A stretch of DNA of 37,257 nt from a virus. This document shows, piece by piece, positions 1 through 8,145 of the stretch. A model generated the notes under the pieces. It searched no databases, was not told where the DNA came from, and was given only the letters and a program-made list of their open reading frames with translations. Made by a program: the position numbers and the translations under genes. The DNA lies in IMG/VR virus record IMGVR_UViG_3300021438_000039, positions 1-37,257 of that record, one strand, 5' to 3'. Position 1 is the first letter of the stretch. Each line of letters opens with the position of its first letter.

Positions 1-47
1 CCAAGACGCACACATCGGCAAAACTGGCGGGGTCTATTGCTTTATGA
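1..47 (+). CDS. 3' end of a small ORF, possibly continuing from the right end of the window
   Basis: The frame is open from base 1 to a TGA at 45-47 and encodes a short basic stretch (TKTHTSAKLAGSIAL at its end). If the two window ends are adjacent, it joins the frame that starts with ATG at 37206, giving a 32-residue protein. The TGA overlaps the ATG of the next gene as ATGA, the same coupling seen at many real junctions here. There is no recognisable family. The call depends on the genome being circular or permuted, which cannot be proved from the window. Confidence 0.35.
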   Translation, partial: KTHTSAKLAGSIAL

Positions 48-277
48 AACTTTATATCCGATTTTGTAAGTTTATTTTGTGTTTAGATGATATCAGAATG
101 GCGCAAGTGCAGGGCAAAACTTTGATTATTAATTATTACGAGAATGTTGAAGGGGCTTCAAAAACTTTAATTTGTGATTGCGGAGATGAAAAATTTGCTA
201 ACGAAGTTTTTGATAAAATTTGGGATATGTTTGAGAAACTTTATCCTGACTTTACAGAATCGCAGGTGATACACTAA
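44..277 (+). CDS. Small hypothetical protein upstream of the terminase
   Basis: A 77-residue protein of unknown function. The pattern FILCLDDIRMAQVQGKTLIINYY looks like two beta strands, followed by an acidic amphipathic helix (EVFDKIWDMFEKLYPDF). An internal ATG at 98 could give a 59-residue form. The start at 44 is preferred because the beta-strand pattern begins before residue 19 and because ATG44 overlaps the preceding TGA. The stop overlaps the small-terminase start as TAATG at 275-279, so the two are probably translated from one message. Its place just before the packaging genes says nothing firm about its role. Confidence 0.6.
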   Translation: MKLYIRFCKFILCLDDIRMAQVQGKTLIINYYENVEGASKTLICDCGDEKFANEVFDKIWDMFEKLYPDFTESQVIH

Positions 278-777
278 TGGGAATGAAGGGCGGTCGACCG
301 CGCAAAGCAACAGCGTTGAAACTGCTTGAGGGGAACCCGGGTGAGCGCAAACTTAACCTAGAAGCGGAGGCGGTATTTGGTGATCAAAGCTTGGTCATGC
401 CTGAGATTTTTGAGAACAAGAAAAACAAAATAGCCAAAGAAACATGGTTAAAATATTCTAAAATTTTACTTGATGCTCGGGTGCTAAAGGATTCGGACGC
501 CATTTGCCTAGAATCTTTGGCGCTATGCTATCAACACTGGAAGGGCGCGGAAGCCTTAATTACCCGGGATGGTTATTTAGTTACAGCTAGTACCGGCTGG
601 CAAACAGCAAACCCGGCAATAAATATTGCTAATCAAATGCTTAAACAAATTCGCGGATTCTTAAATGAGCTTGGGTTAACTCCGGCCTCAAGATCGCGGC
701 TGCAAGTTGAGCCAAAAAAGAGCGATAGCGCGGATGCGCTCAGAGATTTGATTGCAAATGCCAATAAGCGCCAATGA
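277..777 (+). CDS. Phage terminase small subunit, P27 family
   Basis: This is the DNA-recognition subunit of the packaging motor; it binds the packaging site and loads the large subunit. The N-terminus GGRPRKATALKLLEGNPGER is the hallmark of the P27/Terminase_4 family (PF05119), and the 166-residue length is normal. A helical middle (CYQHWKGAEALI) and the NELGLTPASRSRL segment near the C-terminus, also typical, follow. The gene directly precedes the large subunit and overlaps it by about 20 bases in another frame, so the two are likely coupled. The P27 type usually partners HK97-like large terminases, as here. Confidence 0.92.
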   Translation: MGMKGGRPRKATALKLLEGNPGERKLNLEAEAVFGDQSLVMPEIFENKKNKIAKETWLKYSKILLDARVLKDSDAICLESLALCYQHWKGAEALITRDGYLVTASTGWQTANPAINIANQMLKQIRGFLNELGLTPASRSRLQVEPKKSDSADALRDLIANANKRQ

Positions 778-2437
778 AGTTGTTAAAAAATACTGCAAAG
801 ATGTTCTAGCCGGGAAAATTCTTTGCGGTAAGAATCAGCGTCTTTGCGTTGAACGGCACGTTCGAGATTTAAAAACCAAAAAACATTTTTATTTTTCAGA
901 AAAAGCCGCGCAGCATGTAATTGATTTCTTTTCTTTACTCAAACATTCTAAGGGAAAGTGGGCGGGCCAACCGCTAGATCTGCAACCTTGGCAAATTTTT
1001 TGTTTGGCTGTTGAATTTGGGTGGATCGAGAAATCAACGGGCCTAAGAAGATTTCGCGAGGCTTGGAATGAGGTTCCAAGGAAGAATGGCAAAAGTACAA
1101 TAAGCGCAGGCAAGGCACTTTATTTGCTGATCGCAGATGGTGAACCAGGCGCGGAGATTTACACGGCGGCCACCAAAAAAGAACAAGCTAGAATAATATT
1201 TGAAGAAGCAAGATCGATGGTTGCTCAATCTGCCGCACTTTCGGCCATCGTAAAACCATTTAGAAATAGTTTAGTTTTTGGGGATACTTTTTCCAAAATT
1301 GAGCCACTGTCTTCAGAAGATCACACACTGGACGGGCTAAATATTCACGGGGCTTTGATTGACGAAATTCACGCGCACAAAACGAGCGCAATCTATGATG
1401 TTTTAAAAACAGGTGTTGGATCGAGACAACAGCCGATGATTGATATTGTAACCACGGCGGGGGTGAGCAACGAAGGCCCAGGTATTGCATTGCATAATCA
1501 CGCGGTATCCGTGATTGAGAACGTCGTTGAAGATGATAGGCTTTTTATTTTTATCGCGAGTGCCGATATTGAAGATGTAAACTTTTTTAATAATGAAAAA
1601 GTTTGGAGAAAAGCAAATCCCAATTATGGGATTTCCGTAAATCCTGAAGATATTAAAGAACAATCAGCGCGGGCCGTGTCCGTACCAAGTTTTAGAAATA
1701 CTTTTTTAATTAAAAGATTAAATCTTTGGGTGCAGCAATCAGAAGCTTGGCTATCAATTGAGAAATGGAACAAGCTTGGGAATGCTAAGTTAAAAATCGA
1801 AGAGTTCGCAGGGCAAAAAGCTTATTTAGGGTTGGACTTGTCGCAATCAATCGATTTATCGGCCGTAGTTGTGATGATCCCGGTCGATAAAAAGATTATA
1901 ATTTTCCCTTATTTTTTTGTGCCAGAGGATGAAATTTTTGAACGAGCAAAAATAGACCGCGTGCCTTATGATGTTTGGGCGACTGATGGCGTACTCACGG
2001 CAACGCCCGGGGCATATGTCGATATTGGTTTTATTGAGGCAAAGATCTTAGAAATTTCTAAAATTGTAAATATTAAAAGACTTAGTGCAGATACATGGAA
2101 CGCACAGCAATTTTTAGCGCGGATGCACTCACAGCATGGAATTTCAACAATTGGAATTCCTCAAACAATGGGGGGATTGAGTCCGGCAACCAAAGAATTT
2201 GAAAAATTATTAGTTAGCAATCAAATTGAGCACGACGCTAATCCGCTAATGACATGGATGGTTAGCAATGTTTCGACAACGAAGGACTCGAATCAGAATA
2301 TCAAACCAGATAAATCAAAATCACGGCACCGGATTGACGGGGTTGTTGCGGCAATCACGGGGTTAGCTGGTATGCGATTGCAATCCGAGGATGAACCAGA
2401 ATTTGTTTATAACAATATGGGAATATATGTCGGATGA
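758..2437 (+). CDS. Phage terminase large subunit (ATPase-nuclease)
   Basis: The motor protein that pumps DNA into the prohead and cuts concatemers. The N-terminal ATPase has the terminase Walker A variant EVPRKNGKST (about residues 104-113) and Walker B GALIDEIHAH (about 198-207), followed by TTAG as coupling motif. The C-terminal RNase H-like nuclease shows AYLGLDLSQSIDLSAV, LSADTWNAQQF and the closing HRIDGVVAAITG. At 559 residues it fits the Terminase_1 family (PF03354). I chose ATG758; a TTG at 752 in the same frame is the alternative. Neither has a clear Shine-Dalgarno sequence, consistent with coupling to the overlapping small subunit. The P27/Terminase_1 pairing is often found in cos-type phages. 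Confidence 0.93.
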   Translation: MPISANEVVKKYCKDVLAGKILCGKNQRLCVERHVRDLKTKKHFYFSEKAAQHVIDFFSLLKHSKGKWAGQPLDLQPWQIFCLAVEFGWIEKSTGLRRFREAWNEVPRKNGKSTISAGKALYLLIADGEPGAEIYTAATKKEQARIIFEEARSMVAQSAALSAIVKPFRNSLVFGDTFSKIEPLSSEDHTLDGLNIHGALIDEIHAHKTSAIYDVLKTGVGSRQQPMIDIVTTAGVSNEGPGIALHNHAVSVIENVVEDDRLFIFIASADIEDVNFFNNEKVWRKANPNYGISVNPEDIKEQSARAVSVPSFRNTFLIKRLNLWVQQSEAWLSIEKWNKLGNAKLKIEEFAGQKAYLGLDLSQSIDLSAVVVMIPVDKKIIIFPYFFVPEDEIFERAKIDRVPYDVWATDGVLTATPGAYVDIGFIEAKILEISKIVNIKRLSADTWNAQQFLARMHSQHGISTIGIPQTMGGLSPATKEFEKLLVSNQIEHDANPLMTWMVSNVSTTKDSNQNIKPDKSKSRHRIDGVVAAITGLAGMRLQSEDEPEFVYNNMGIYVG

Positions 2438-2531
2438 TTGTTGTTTTTTGTCAGTTAAAGCAAAAAAATCTTGCAACAATAAAGATTGGCGCATACTCTA
2501 AATATATTAATAATAAATTTAGGGGGTTTTT

Positions 2532-3077
2532 ATGTTTCGTAAAATAACTTTTGTCTTTTTTGTTTTTTTTGTTTTTTTTGTTTTTGTCGAAAATTCAAAT
2601 TGGGCCACAGCAACAAAACCAATCGAGGGTGGCGCAAAGAAAATAACTTTAGTTGAAGCAATTGATGATATTTGGCCTCGGTACGGGCTAAATTCTTTAA
2701 TTGCTCAGGCAGTTATCGCGCAGGAATCAGGCGGCAAGCTCGATGCAATTCGTTTTGAGCCGGGGCAAATGGCCCGAGCGCGAGAAATTACAAAGAATCC
2801 GGAGCAGCAACGCATGTATTCTAGCTCTCATTGTGCGTTTCAGATCATGGGGTGGTGGGCTCCTGAGTATAAAATTAGCTGGTCTGAGCTTTACCAAGTT
2901 GAAACTTGCACGGAGATTGCCGCGAATATTTTTAAAAAATGCTTAGAAAAGCAAAAAAACGCAGGGGATAAAACAGACAAAATCAAAAAAGCGCTTATTT
3001 GCTACAATGGCAACACGCAGTACGCCGATCAAGTGGTAGCGCGGCTTGGGCGCGTTTTAATTAATTCGAGATTGTAG
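2532..3077 (+). CDS. Secreted lysozyme-like lytic transglycosylase (SLT domain)
   Basis: A 181-residue peptidoglycan-cleaving enzyme. The N-terminus (MFRKITFV then FF/V repeats to about residue 19) is a Sec signal peptide or membrane anchor; the SLT domain follows from about residue 38. AVIAQESGGK carries the likely catalytic Glu65, HCAFQIMGWWA is the Q-I-M-G motif, and ICYNGN is the third conserved block. It is paralogous to the transglycosylase at 20048. It lies between large terminase and portal, preceded by a 94-base gap and followed by a strong terminator, so it looks like an independently transcribed insertion (moron-like). AGGGGG lies just upstream of the ATG. Role may be entry, lysis or host-wall modification. 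Confidence 0.85.
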   Translation: MFRKITFVFFVFFVFFVFVENSNWATATKPIEGGAKKITLVEAIDDIWPRYGLNSLIAQAVIAQESGGKLDAIRFEPGQMARAREITKNPEQQRMYSSSHCAFQIMGWWAPEYKISWSELYQVETCTEIAANIFKKCLEKQKNAGDKTDKIKKALICYNGNTQYADQVVARLGRVLINSRL

Positions 3078-3094
3078 GCATCGGGGCTTTTTAT
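3078..3094 (+). repeat. 17-bp direct repeat, copy 1 (half-terminator)
   Basis: GCATCGGGGCTTTTTAT starts right at the end of the transglycosylase gene and recurs identically at 3217-3233, where it is the 3' half and U-tract of an intact terminator. Here the 5' half of the stem is missing, so this copy cannot fold as a terminator by itself. Confidence 0.85.
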
Positions 3095-3195
3095 CAAAGT
3101 TTGTTTGATGTAATCTTGGGAATAGGTTGATTATTCTCCTTATTTTGCTTTCGGGGACTCGGGCCTCTTTTCTCAAAACTTTTTCGGTGGTTTTA

Positions 3196-3231
3196 GCCCC
3201 GGTGCGCTCGTAGAACGCATCGGGGCTTTTT
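3196..3231 (+). terminator. Rho-independent terminator after the transglycosylase gene
   Basis: The stem GCCCCGGTGCG pairs with CGCATCGGGGC (11 pairs with one G-U), the loop is 9 nt, and TTTTT follows. It sits between the transglycosylase and the portal gene on the + strand and should separate the inserted gene from the head operon, or attenuate read-through into it. Confidence 0.85.
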
Positions 3232-3233
3232 AT
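3217..3233 (+). repeat. 17-bp direct repeat, copy 2 (inside the terminator)
   Basis: This copy is identical to 3078-3094, 139 bp upstream. The 3' arm and T-tract of the terminator form the repeat, which suggests that a terminator or insertion junction was duplicated. Confidence 0.85.
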
Positions 3234-3288
3234 TGAAATTTATTTGCGTTAAATTTGCTCTTTACCCCTAAAAAAAGAGCAAAAAACC

Positions 3289-4527
3289 TTGGGTATTTTT
3301 TCAAAACCACAAAAAAGATCGGCGTTGCCGCCGCCAACTGACGATTTTTGGTACAAAACGTTACCTTTTTCATCAAGCGGCGGCGGTGTTTCTACGGAAA
3401 CTGTTGCCAGCCTCGCGGCGTTCTATGCTTGCCGGTTGGTGATTTGTGAGTCGGTCGCCATGTTACCGGCGTTTGTTTTCTCGCAAGAGCAAGAAAACAA
3501 CAGCATAAAAGCCAAAGATCATCCGCTGTACGACATATTGCACGATGCGCCGAACAATCTAATGGACTCTTTTACATTTTTTGAAACGATGGTTGGATCG
3601 ATGATCGACCACGGAGCGAGTTTTAATTTTATTCAAAGAACTAAAACAGAAGAATTAGCTGGATTATTGCCGCTTGATGCCGCAAGAATCCAAACGAAGG
3701 TTGTAGACAATGAACTTTTGTTTAAATATTCCCCTATGGGGTCAGCACCGGAAAGTTATCGCGCAAAAGATATTTTTAGAGTTTTATATAATTCTAAAGA
3801 TGGAGTAACGGGGCGAACGCCAATTCAAACAGCGGCAGAAACTTTTGGATTCTCGTTAGCGTTGCAGCAACATGGGAATCAGCTTTTTGAAAACGGCGCG
3901 TTCATGTCGGGATTCTTAAAAGTTCCATTTGTTTTTAAAGATAGTGAAGCACGTTCAAACTTCATGGATTCTTTTAAGAAATATTTTGGAGCCAAGAACG
4001 CCGGGAAAGCTGCGTTGCTTGAGCAAGGTGCTGACTACGTACCTTTTTCAATGAATAATCGCGATGCTCAATTTATCGAATCCAAAAAATTATCTGTACT
4101 TGATATTGCGAGAATCATGCGAGTACCACCGCACATGATTCAAGAGTTAGAGCACGGCACAAGCTTTGCTAGCGTTGAGCAGCATTCAATTAATTTTATC
4201 CAACATACTATCCAACCCTGGTTAACTCGAATTGAAAAAGCAATTAACTTTCAGTTGCTACGAAGCAAAATAAAGAAAGCGGAAAAATATTTTGTAAAAT
4301 TTAATGCAGCGGCGTTGTTGCGCGGGGATCTAAAATCGCAAACTGAAAGTTTAGTGATGCAGATTCAGTATGGATTAAAAACAATTAACGAAGCAAGAGA
4401 ACTTTTAGATAGCAACCGGGTTTCTGATGCTATCGCAGATAATATTTTACTTTCTCATAATTTAGTCCCGGCACAAAAAGCCGTTGAACAATCTCAAAAT
4501 CTTTTAAAAGGTCAATCAAATGAGTGA
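3289..4527 (+). CDS. Phage portal protein, HK97 family
   Basis: The dodecameric ring at the head vertex through which DNA passes. This 412-residue protein has the family start MGIFSK, the helix TVASLAAFYACRLVICESVAMLPAFV, the HPLYDILHDAPN motif, the GASFNFIQR strand and the closing ARIMRVPPHMIQELEHGTSFASVEQ clip/wing region typical of PF04860. TTG at 3289 is the start: no in-frame ATG lies early enough, and MGIFSK is the usual N-terminus. A hairpin (GCTCTTT with AAAGAGC, 3257-3280) lies just upstream and could modulate initiation. The 3' end overlaps the protease gene by 8 bases. Confidence 0.93.
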   Translation: MGIFSKPQKRSALPPPTDDFWYKTLPFSSSGGGVSTETVASLAAFYACRLVICESVAMLPAFVFSQEQENNSIKAKDHPLYDILHDAPNNLMDSFTFFETMVGSMIDHGASFNFIQRTKTEELAGLLPLDAARIQTKVVDNELLFKYSPMGSAPESYRAKDIFRVLYNSKDGVTGRTPIQTAAETFGFSLALQQHGNQLFENGAFMSGFLKVPFVFKDSEARSNFMDSFKKYFGAKNAGKAALLEQGADYVPFSMNNRDAQFIESKKLSVLDIARIMRVPPHMIQELEHGTSFASVEQHSINFIQHTIQPWLTRIEKAINFQLLRSKIKKAEKYFVKFNAAALLRGDLKSQTESLVMQIQYGLKTINEARELLDSNRVSDAIADNILLSHNLVPAQKAVEQSQNLLKGQSNE

Positions 4528-5134
4528 AATAAAATTTTTACGCGGGAAAACAGAACAACCAGAATTTAGAATTAAAAAAGAGGAAGGCAAGTTACCAAAA
4601 ATCGAAGGTTATGCCGCTATTTTTAACTCAAAAACTGAAATTGGTTGGTTTACAGAATCAATTGCTCCGGGTGCTTTTGCTGAATCGATAGCAAGGCCCG
4701 ATGATGTTCGAGCGCTTTTTAATCATGATGCAAATCAAGTCTTAGGTCGCACAAAGGCGGGGACGCTAGAGCTAAGAGAAGATGAAAAGGGGCTTTTTTG
4801 TGTGATTACCCCACCAGAGACACAACTTGGGCGCGACTTGGTTGTGTCAATCGAGCGCGGCGATATTTCGCAAATGTCTTTTGGTTTTTATTTAGAAGTT
4901 GAAGAATCTCAAGCTGAAAAGGATAAAAAGCCGCATTTTGTAATTAAAAAAGCGCGACTATTTGATATTTCTCCGGTTACTTTTCCGGCCTACGAAGCCA
5001 CAGAAGTAGGGATATCTCGCGGGTATCGCTCCCGAGACATGACAAACTCGGGGAATCCCGAGGCAGAGCTTGAGCAGCGCAAGCGCGAGGTTGATTTAAT
5101 TATCTTAGAATCGGGGCTTGGATTTGAAAACTAG
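4520..5134 (+). CDS. HK97-family prohead protease
   Basis: A serine protease that trims the capsid scaffold/delta domain during head maturation and then degrades itself. Seen: GYAAIFN near the N-terminus, the catalytic-His block ALFNHDANQVLGRT (His69), the Ser block GDISQMSFGF (about 115-122) and the LFDISPVTFPAY end motif, all in the order of PF04586. Length 204 is normal. The start overlaps the portal stop and the major capsid gene follows after a 116-bp leader, the canonical portal-protease-capsid order. Confidence 0.93.
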   Translation: MSEIKFLRGKTEQPEFRIKKEEGKLPKIEGYAAIFNSKTEIGWFTESIAPGAFAESIARPDDVRALFNHDANQVLGRTKAGTLELREDEKGLFCVITPPETQLGRDLVVSIERGDISQMSFGFYLEVEESQAEKDKKPHFVIKKARLFDISPVTFPAYEATEVGISRGYRSRDMTNSGNPEAELEQRKREVDLIILESGLGFEN

Positions 5135-5152
5135 ATTGTTCAAAATAGGGGG

Positions 5153-5164
5153 GCCAATATTGGC
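5153..5164. repeat. 12-bp palindrome in the leader of the major capsid gene
   Basis: GCCAATATTGGC is a perfect palindrome within the 116-bp gap between protease and capsid genes. A second, longer inverted repeat (AAATTTTC at about 5170, GAAAATTT at about 5210) lies downstream of it. The leader may hold a promoter or message-stabilising structure for the most abundant virion protein; no clean -35/-10 pair is visible. Confidence 0.5.
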
Positions 5165-5250
5165 AGTAAATTTTCGTTTAGGTCTTTTGGTTCGGTCTTA
5201 ATCTGGACTGAAAATTTTTATTTATTAAAGAAATCGAGGGAATTTTATTT

Positions 5251-6573
5251 ATGTTTACTTTAGAAGAATTAAGAAAACAGTTGGTCGCGCTTACGGGCCA
5301 GCTTCGAGCGCTAAATGATAAAGCGGTTGATGAGAAAAACATAGTTCGTAGTTTTACGGACGAAGAACAAGCAGAGTATGATAGCTTGAAACAAAAAGTT
5401 TCTAATGTTCGCGCAGCAATTGCACGGAAGGAGGAAGAAAATAAGCTTGAATCTGAAGCTGAACAATTAAGAGCTTTAAAGCCTGGGACTCCGTCCGTTC
5501 AGGTGATTAGAGAAGAATATCACAACTCAGCCGGGGAAGTCCGGGCGTATGAGCCAGCTAACAAAGGTGGGCTTGGTACCTTTATGAAGGATATCCGGCT
5601 TGAGGCTGAAGGTCGCGGAGAAGATGCGTCAAAAGCTTTAAAAATATTAAGGGCGGCGTTGGGCGCGAATGAAAAAGTTGGTAGCGAAGGCGGGTTTTTG
5701 CCGCAATCGGATCACGCTGAAATGTTGTTTGACGCGGCTAAAACAAGCGGGGTTATCGCTCCACTTTGCGCCGTGATTAATTCTAGTTCAAATTCGACTA
5801 CCGTGACGATGTTGGACGAAACTTCAAAAGCGGATGGATCTCAATACGGTGGGGTTGCTGCTTATTGGAGAGCAGAAGCGGGATCGCTTACAGCGAGCAA
5901 GCCAAAGTTTAGACAAGCTCAGGTAACTTTGAGTTCTCTTGATGCTCTTTTTTACGCAACAGAGGAACAACTTGGAGATGCTCCACAGCTTGAATCTTTC
6001 GCGGATCAAGCTTTTAGAACAGTAATGGCTTGGAAGCTTGACGATGCAATAATTGGCGGGAATGGTGCGGGGAAGCCTTTCGGTATATTGGGGGCTCCTG
6101 GCACTATCAGCGTTGCAAAAGAAAGTGGGCAAGTGGCGGCTACGCTCAATTATCAAAATATTGATAATATGAAAAATCGGATGCTTGTTGATTCGCGCAA
6201 TAAAGCCAAGTTCTTTATGCATGCAGATGCTTACCAAGCTGTAAAAAATATCGTTAAAACTGGCACAAATTCTGACTTGTTTGTTGGGCAACAATTGAGC
6301 GAGTTCTTAGAGTACCCATACCAAGTAATTGATCAGTGCCGGGCGCTTGGATCGGTTGGAGATATTATTCTTGCTGATTTTAGCCAATACTTTTTATTTA
6401 AAAAAGTGGGCATAGCAGCGGCGCAATCGATGCACGTAGCTTTTGTGACTAACGAAAGAGCTTACCGATGGACGATGAGGGTTGCGGGTCAGCCAATGAG
6501 GGCATCAGCGATTACAGATTCTTACGGGTCTAATACTCGCGCTCCATTTATCGTGACCGCGGTTCGAGCATAA
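5251..6573 (+). CDS. Major capsid protein, HK97 family
   Basis: The head shell protein (440 residues). Residues 1 to about 95 are a charged coiled-coil delta (scaffolding) domain (LEELRKQLVALTGQLRAL onward) that the protease is expected to remove. The HK97 fold begins near GSEGGFLPQSDHAEMLFD and continues through the spine/P domain (FRQAQVTLSSLDALFYATEEQLGDA) and the A domain to the closing TNERAYRWTMRVAGQP. GNGAGKPFGIL is the usual P-loop-like family motif. GAGGGA lies upstream of the ATG. A strong terminator immediately follows, which would help make this the highest-copy transcript of the head region. Confidence 0.94.
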   Translation: MFTLEELRKQLVALTGQLRALNDKAVDEKNIVRSFTDEEQAEYDSLKQKVSNVRAAIARKEEENKLESEAEQLRALKPGTPSVQVIREEYHNSAGEVRAYEPANKGGLGTFMKDIRLEAEGRGEDASKALKILRAALGANEKVGSEGGFLPQSDHAEMLFDAAKTSGVIAPLCAVINSSSNSTTVTMLDETSKADGSQYGGVAAYWRAEAGSLTASKPKFRQAQVTLSSLDALFYATEEQLGDAPQLESFADQAFRTVMAWKLDDAIIGGNGAGKPFGILGAPGTISVAKESGQVAATLNYQNIDNMKNRMLVDSRNKAKFFMHADAYQAVKNIVKTGTNSDLFVGQQLSEFLEYPYQVIDQCRALGSVGDIILADFSQYFLFKKVGIAAAQSMHVAFVTNERAYRWTMRVAGQPMRASAITDSYGSNTRAPFIVTAVRA

Positions 6574-6586
6574 TTATAAAAAAATG

Positions 6587-6609
6587 GCCCCTAGCGATAG
6601 GGGCTTTTT
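6587..6609 (+). terminator. Rho-independent terminator after the major capsid gene
   Basis: GCCCCTA, a GCGA tetraloop and TAGGGGC form a perfect 7-bp stem followed by TTTTT. It lies 13 bases after the capsid stop and is expected to lower expression of the connector and tail genes relative to the capsid. Confidence 0.9.
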
Positions 6610-6639
6610 AAAACAAATTTTTAAAAAGGGAAAAATAAA

Positions 6640-7107
6640 ATGAACTTATTAAGTGAAAAATTAAAATTCGTAACAGGGCTAGCACCAGTGGCCGATGCGT
6701 TTTCAGGGACAGTAACAAGCGATGTTGTTAGTCTCGCCAAATATAAAAAAGCCTTGGCTAAAATTATAAAAGGCGTTGGGACTCTTGGCACATCAACCGT
6801 AACAGTCCAAGCCAGCGCGGCTGATGATGGCGCGTCGCCCACGGCAATTGCTTTCAAATACCGTCGAATCGCCTCTGGTGATACTGCTGGGTCTGTGGTC
6901 GATGCGACAACAGCGGGCTTTACAACCACTGCGGGGTCGGGTGATTCGTACCTGATCGAAATCGATGCCGACGATTTGCCAGATGGCAAACCTTGGTTCC
7001 ATATAAAAATGGTTGAAGTTGTCAACGATCCGGTACTGGGTGGAATCGAGATTATTCTTGGTGAACCTAGATATGCTGGGCTAACTTTACCAACCGCTAT
7101 TGTTTAA
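6640..7107 (+). CDS. Putative capsid decoration or head-associated protein
   Basis: A 155-residue, beta-rich protein, Ala/Thr/Gly-rich and without Cys. The start (LLSEKLKFVTGLAPVADAFSG) and the middle (GTLGTSTVTVQA, AGFTTTAGSGDSYLIEID) resemble a family I recall as commonly encoded right after HK97 capsid genes in siphoviruses. Position directly behind the capsid terminator supports a head surface or cement role, but no motif proves it. AAAAGGGAAAAATAAAATG supplies a ribosome-binding site. Alternative: a connector-associated protein. Confidence 0.6.
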   Translation: MNLLSEKLKFVTGLAPVADAFSGTVTSDVVSLAKYKKALAKIIKGVGTLGTSTVTVQASAADDGASPTAIAFKYRRIASGDTAGSVVDATTAGFTTTAGSGDSYLIEIDADDLPDGKPWFHIKMVEVVNDPVLGGIEIILGEPRYAGLTLPTAIV

Positions 7108-7114
7108 ATAATTA

Positions 7115-7375
7115 ATGCTGGTGCAGGTTGCTTTTTTAAAAGATTACGCTTTCGGTTCTGGTGAGGTTGCAAAACCTGGAAGCGTAATCCCTCTATCTGC
7201 TAACGAAGCTGAAATGCTGGTAAATCTTGGGTACGCTGTTTATTCTTGGGAATTTTCGGAGAAAATGATCGAGAAGGCACAAACGAAAGAAGAATTTTTT
7301 ATTGAAGAATCTAAAGTTTTTCCAGAAGAAAAAAAAGTTAAAAGCTATGAACGAAAAAGTAGCAATCGTTCTTAG
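7115..7375 (+). CDS. Small hypothetical head-to-tail region protein
   Basis: An 86-residue protein. The first half (FLKDYAFGSGEVAKPGSVIPLSANEAEML) has the compact beta pattern of short proteins encoded between capsid and connector genes in many siphoviruses: a 'pathway requires a value' beta strand, then 'V-I-P-L-x-x-x-E-A-x-x-L-x-x-x-G-x-A'. The C-terminus is highly charged. It overlaps the next gene by 29 bases. Function is unknown. Confidence 0.55.
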   Translation: MLVQVAFLKDYAFGSGEVAKPGSVIPLSANEAEMLVNLGYAVYSWEFSEKMIEKAQTKEEFFIEESKVFPEEKKVKSYERKSSNRS

Positions 7376-7556
7376 AAAACCAACTAGTTTTTTAGTTGAC
7401 GATGTTGAAATTTTGCATCCGGTTAACCGAGTATTGTTTGTCGAGCAAACGGAGGCGGTTAGATTAATTGAGATTGGTGCGGCGGTTCCGCTAGTTGTCA
7501 AGGATGCACGGTCAACTCGGGTTGTTACGGCAGAGCAGCATAGAAGGGTTGGATGA
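7347..7556 (+). CDS. Small hypothetical protein, possibly related to its upstream neighbour
   Basis: A 69-residue protein read from ATG7347; an earlier in-frame ATG at 7302 lies deep in the preceding gene and is unlikely. It shows LRKPTSFLVDDVEILHPVNR, then EAVRLIEIGAAVPL, the same strand-helix 'E-A-x-x-L-x-x-x-G-A-A' logic as the protein before it, so the two may be diverged copies of one small fold. It ends one base before the next gene's start. Function is unknown. Confidence 0.55.
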   Translation: MNEKVAIVLRKPTSFLVDDVEILHPVNRVLFVEQTEAVRLIEIGAAVPLVVKDARSTRVVTAEQHRRVG

Positions 7557-7557
7557 T

Positions 7558-8145
7558 ATGGCATTATTGCGAACATTAGAACCTGAAATTGAGCCAGTAT
7601 CGCTTGCGGAAGCAAAAACGCATTTACGGGTTATCCATACTGATGATGATAGTTATATCACTGAATTAATCACAGTTGCTCGGAGAGCAATTGAAATTAA
7701 AATTCAAAGGGCGCTAATTAACACAACTTTTGAACTGGTTTTGCAAAGCTTCCCAGGTAGTAGAATCATTTATTTACCGATGGGGCGAATTCAAGAGATT
7801 GAGAGTTTGCAATACTACGACGCAAACGATGATTTGCAAATTTTTGATGAAAATAATTATAAAAATTCAGTAACAGAACCGGGGCGACTGATTCTTAAAA
7901 GTGATCAATCGTGGCCTAGCAGTATTTCTCCAGATGGCGATGCCGTTAGAGTTACTTTTATAGCTGGCTATGGTGAGGGAGCTAGCGAGGTACCAAGTGA
8001 GCTAAAGCTAGCTATAAAGCTTTTAATTGGTCATTACTACGCAAATCGTGAAGAAGTTTTATCCTCACCGGGGGAGTTAAAAGAATTACCTCAAGGCGTT
8101 ATTTCTCTTGCGATGCCTTACCGCGTTTGGTGCGCAGATGATTAG
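7558..8145 (+). CDS. Head-tail connector protein, phiE125 gp8 family
   Basis: The adaptor that docks on the portal (HK97 gp6-like fold). The N-terminus EIEPVSLAEAKTHLRVIHTDDDSYITELITVARRAIE is diagnostic for the phiE125 gp8/gp6-like connector group (TIGR02215/PF05135), and ELKLAIKLLIGHYYANRE is the closing helix of the family. It has 195 residues from ATG7558; the frame is open further upstream, but the conserved region begins here. The stop overlaps the next start at 8138. Confidence 0.88.
   Translation: MALLRTLEPEIEPVSLAEAKTHLRVIHTDDDSYITELITVARRAIEIKIQRALINTTFELVLQSFPGSRIIYLPMGRIQEIESLQYYDANDDLQIFDENNYKNSVTEPGRLILKSDQSWPSSISPDGDAVRVTFIAGYGEGASEVPSELKLAIKLLIGHYYANREEVLSSPGELKELPQGVISLAMPYRVWCADD

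Noticed and set aside
2471-2516. Possible promoter (TTGGCG ... TAATAA) upstream of the first transglycosylase
   Set aside because: The -10 element matches the consensus poorly at all tested spacings; not supported enough as a feature.
5824-6294. A 156-residue open frame on the - strand inside the major capsid gene
   Set aside because: Antisense shadow of a certain gene; the product lacks recognisable motifs.
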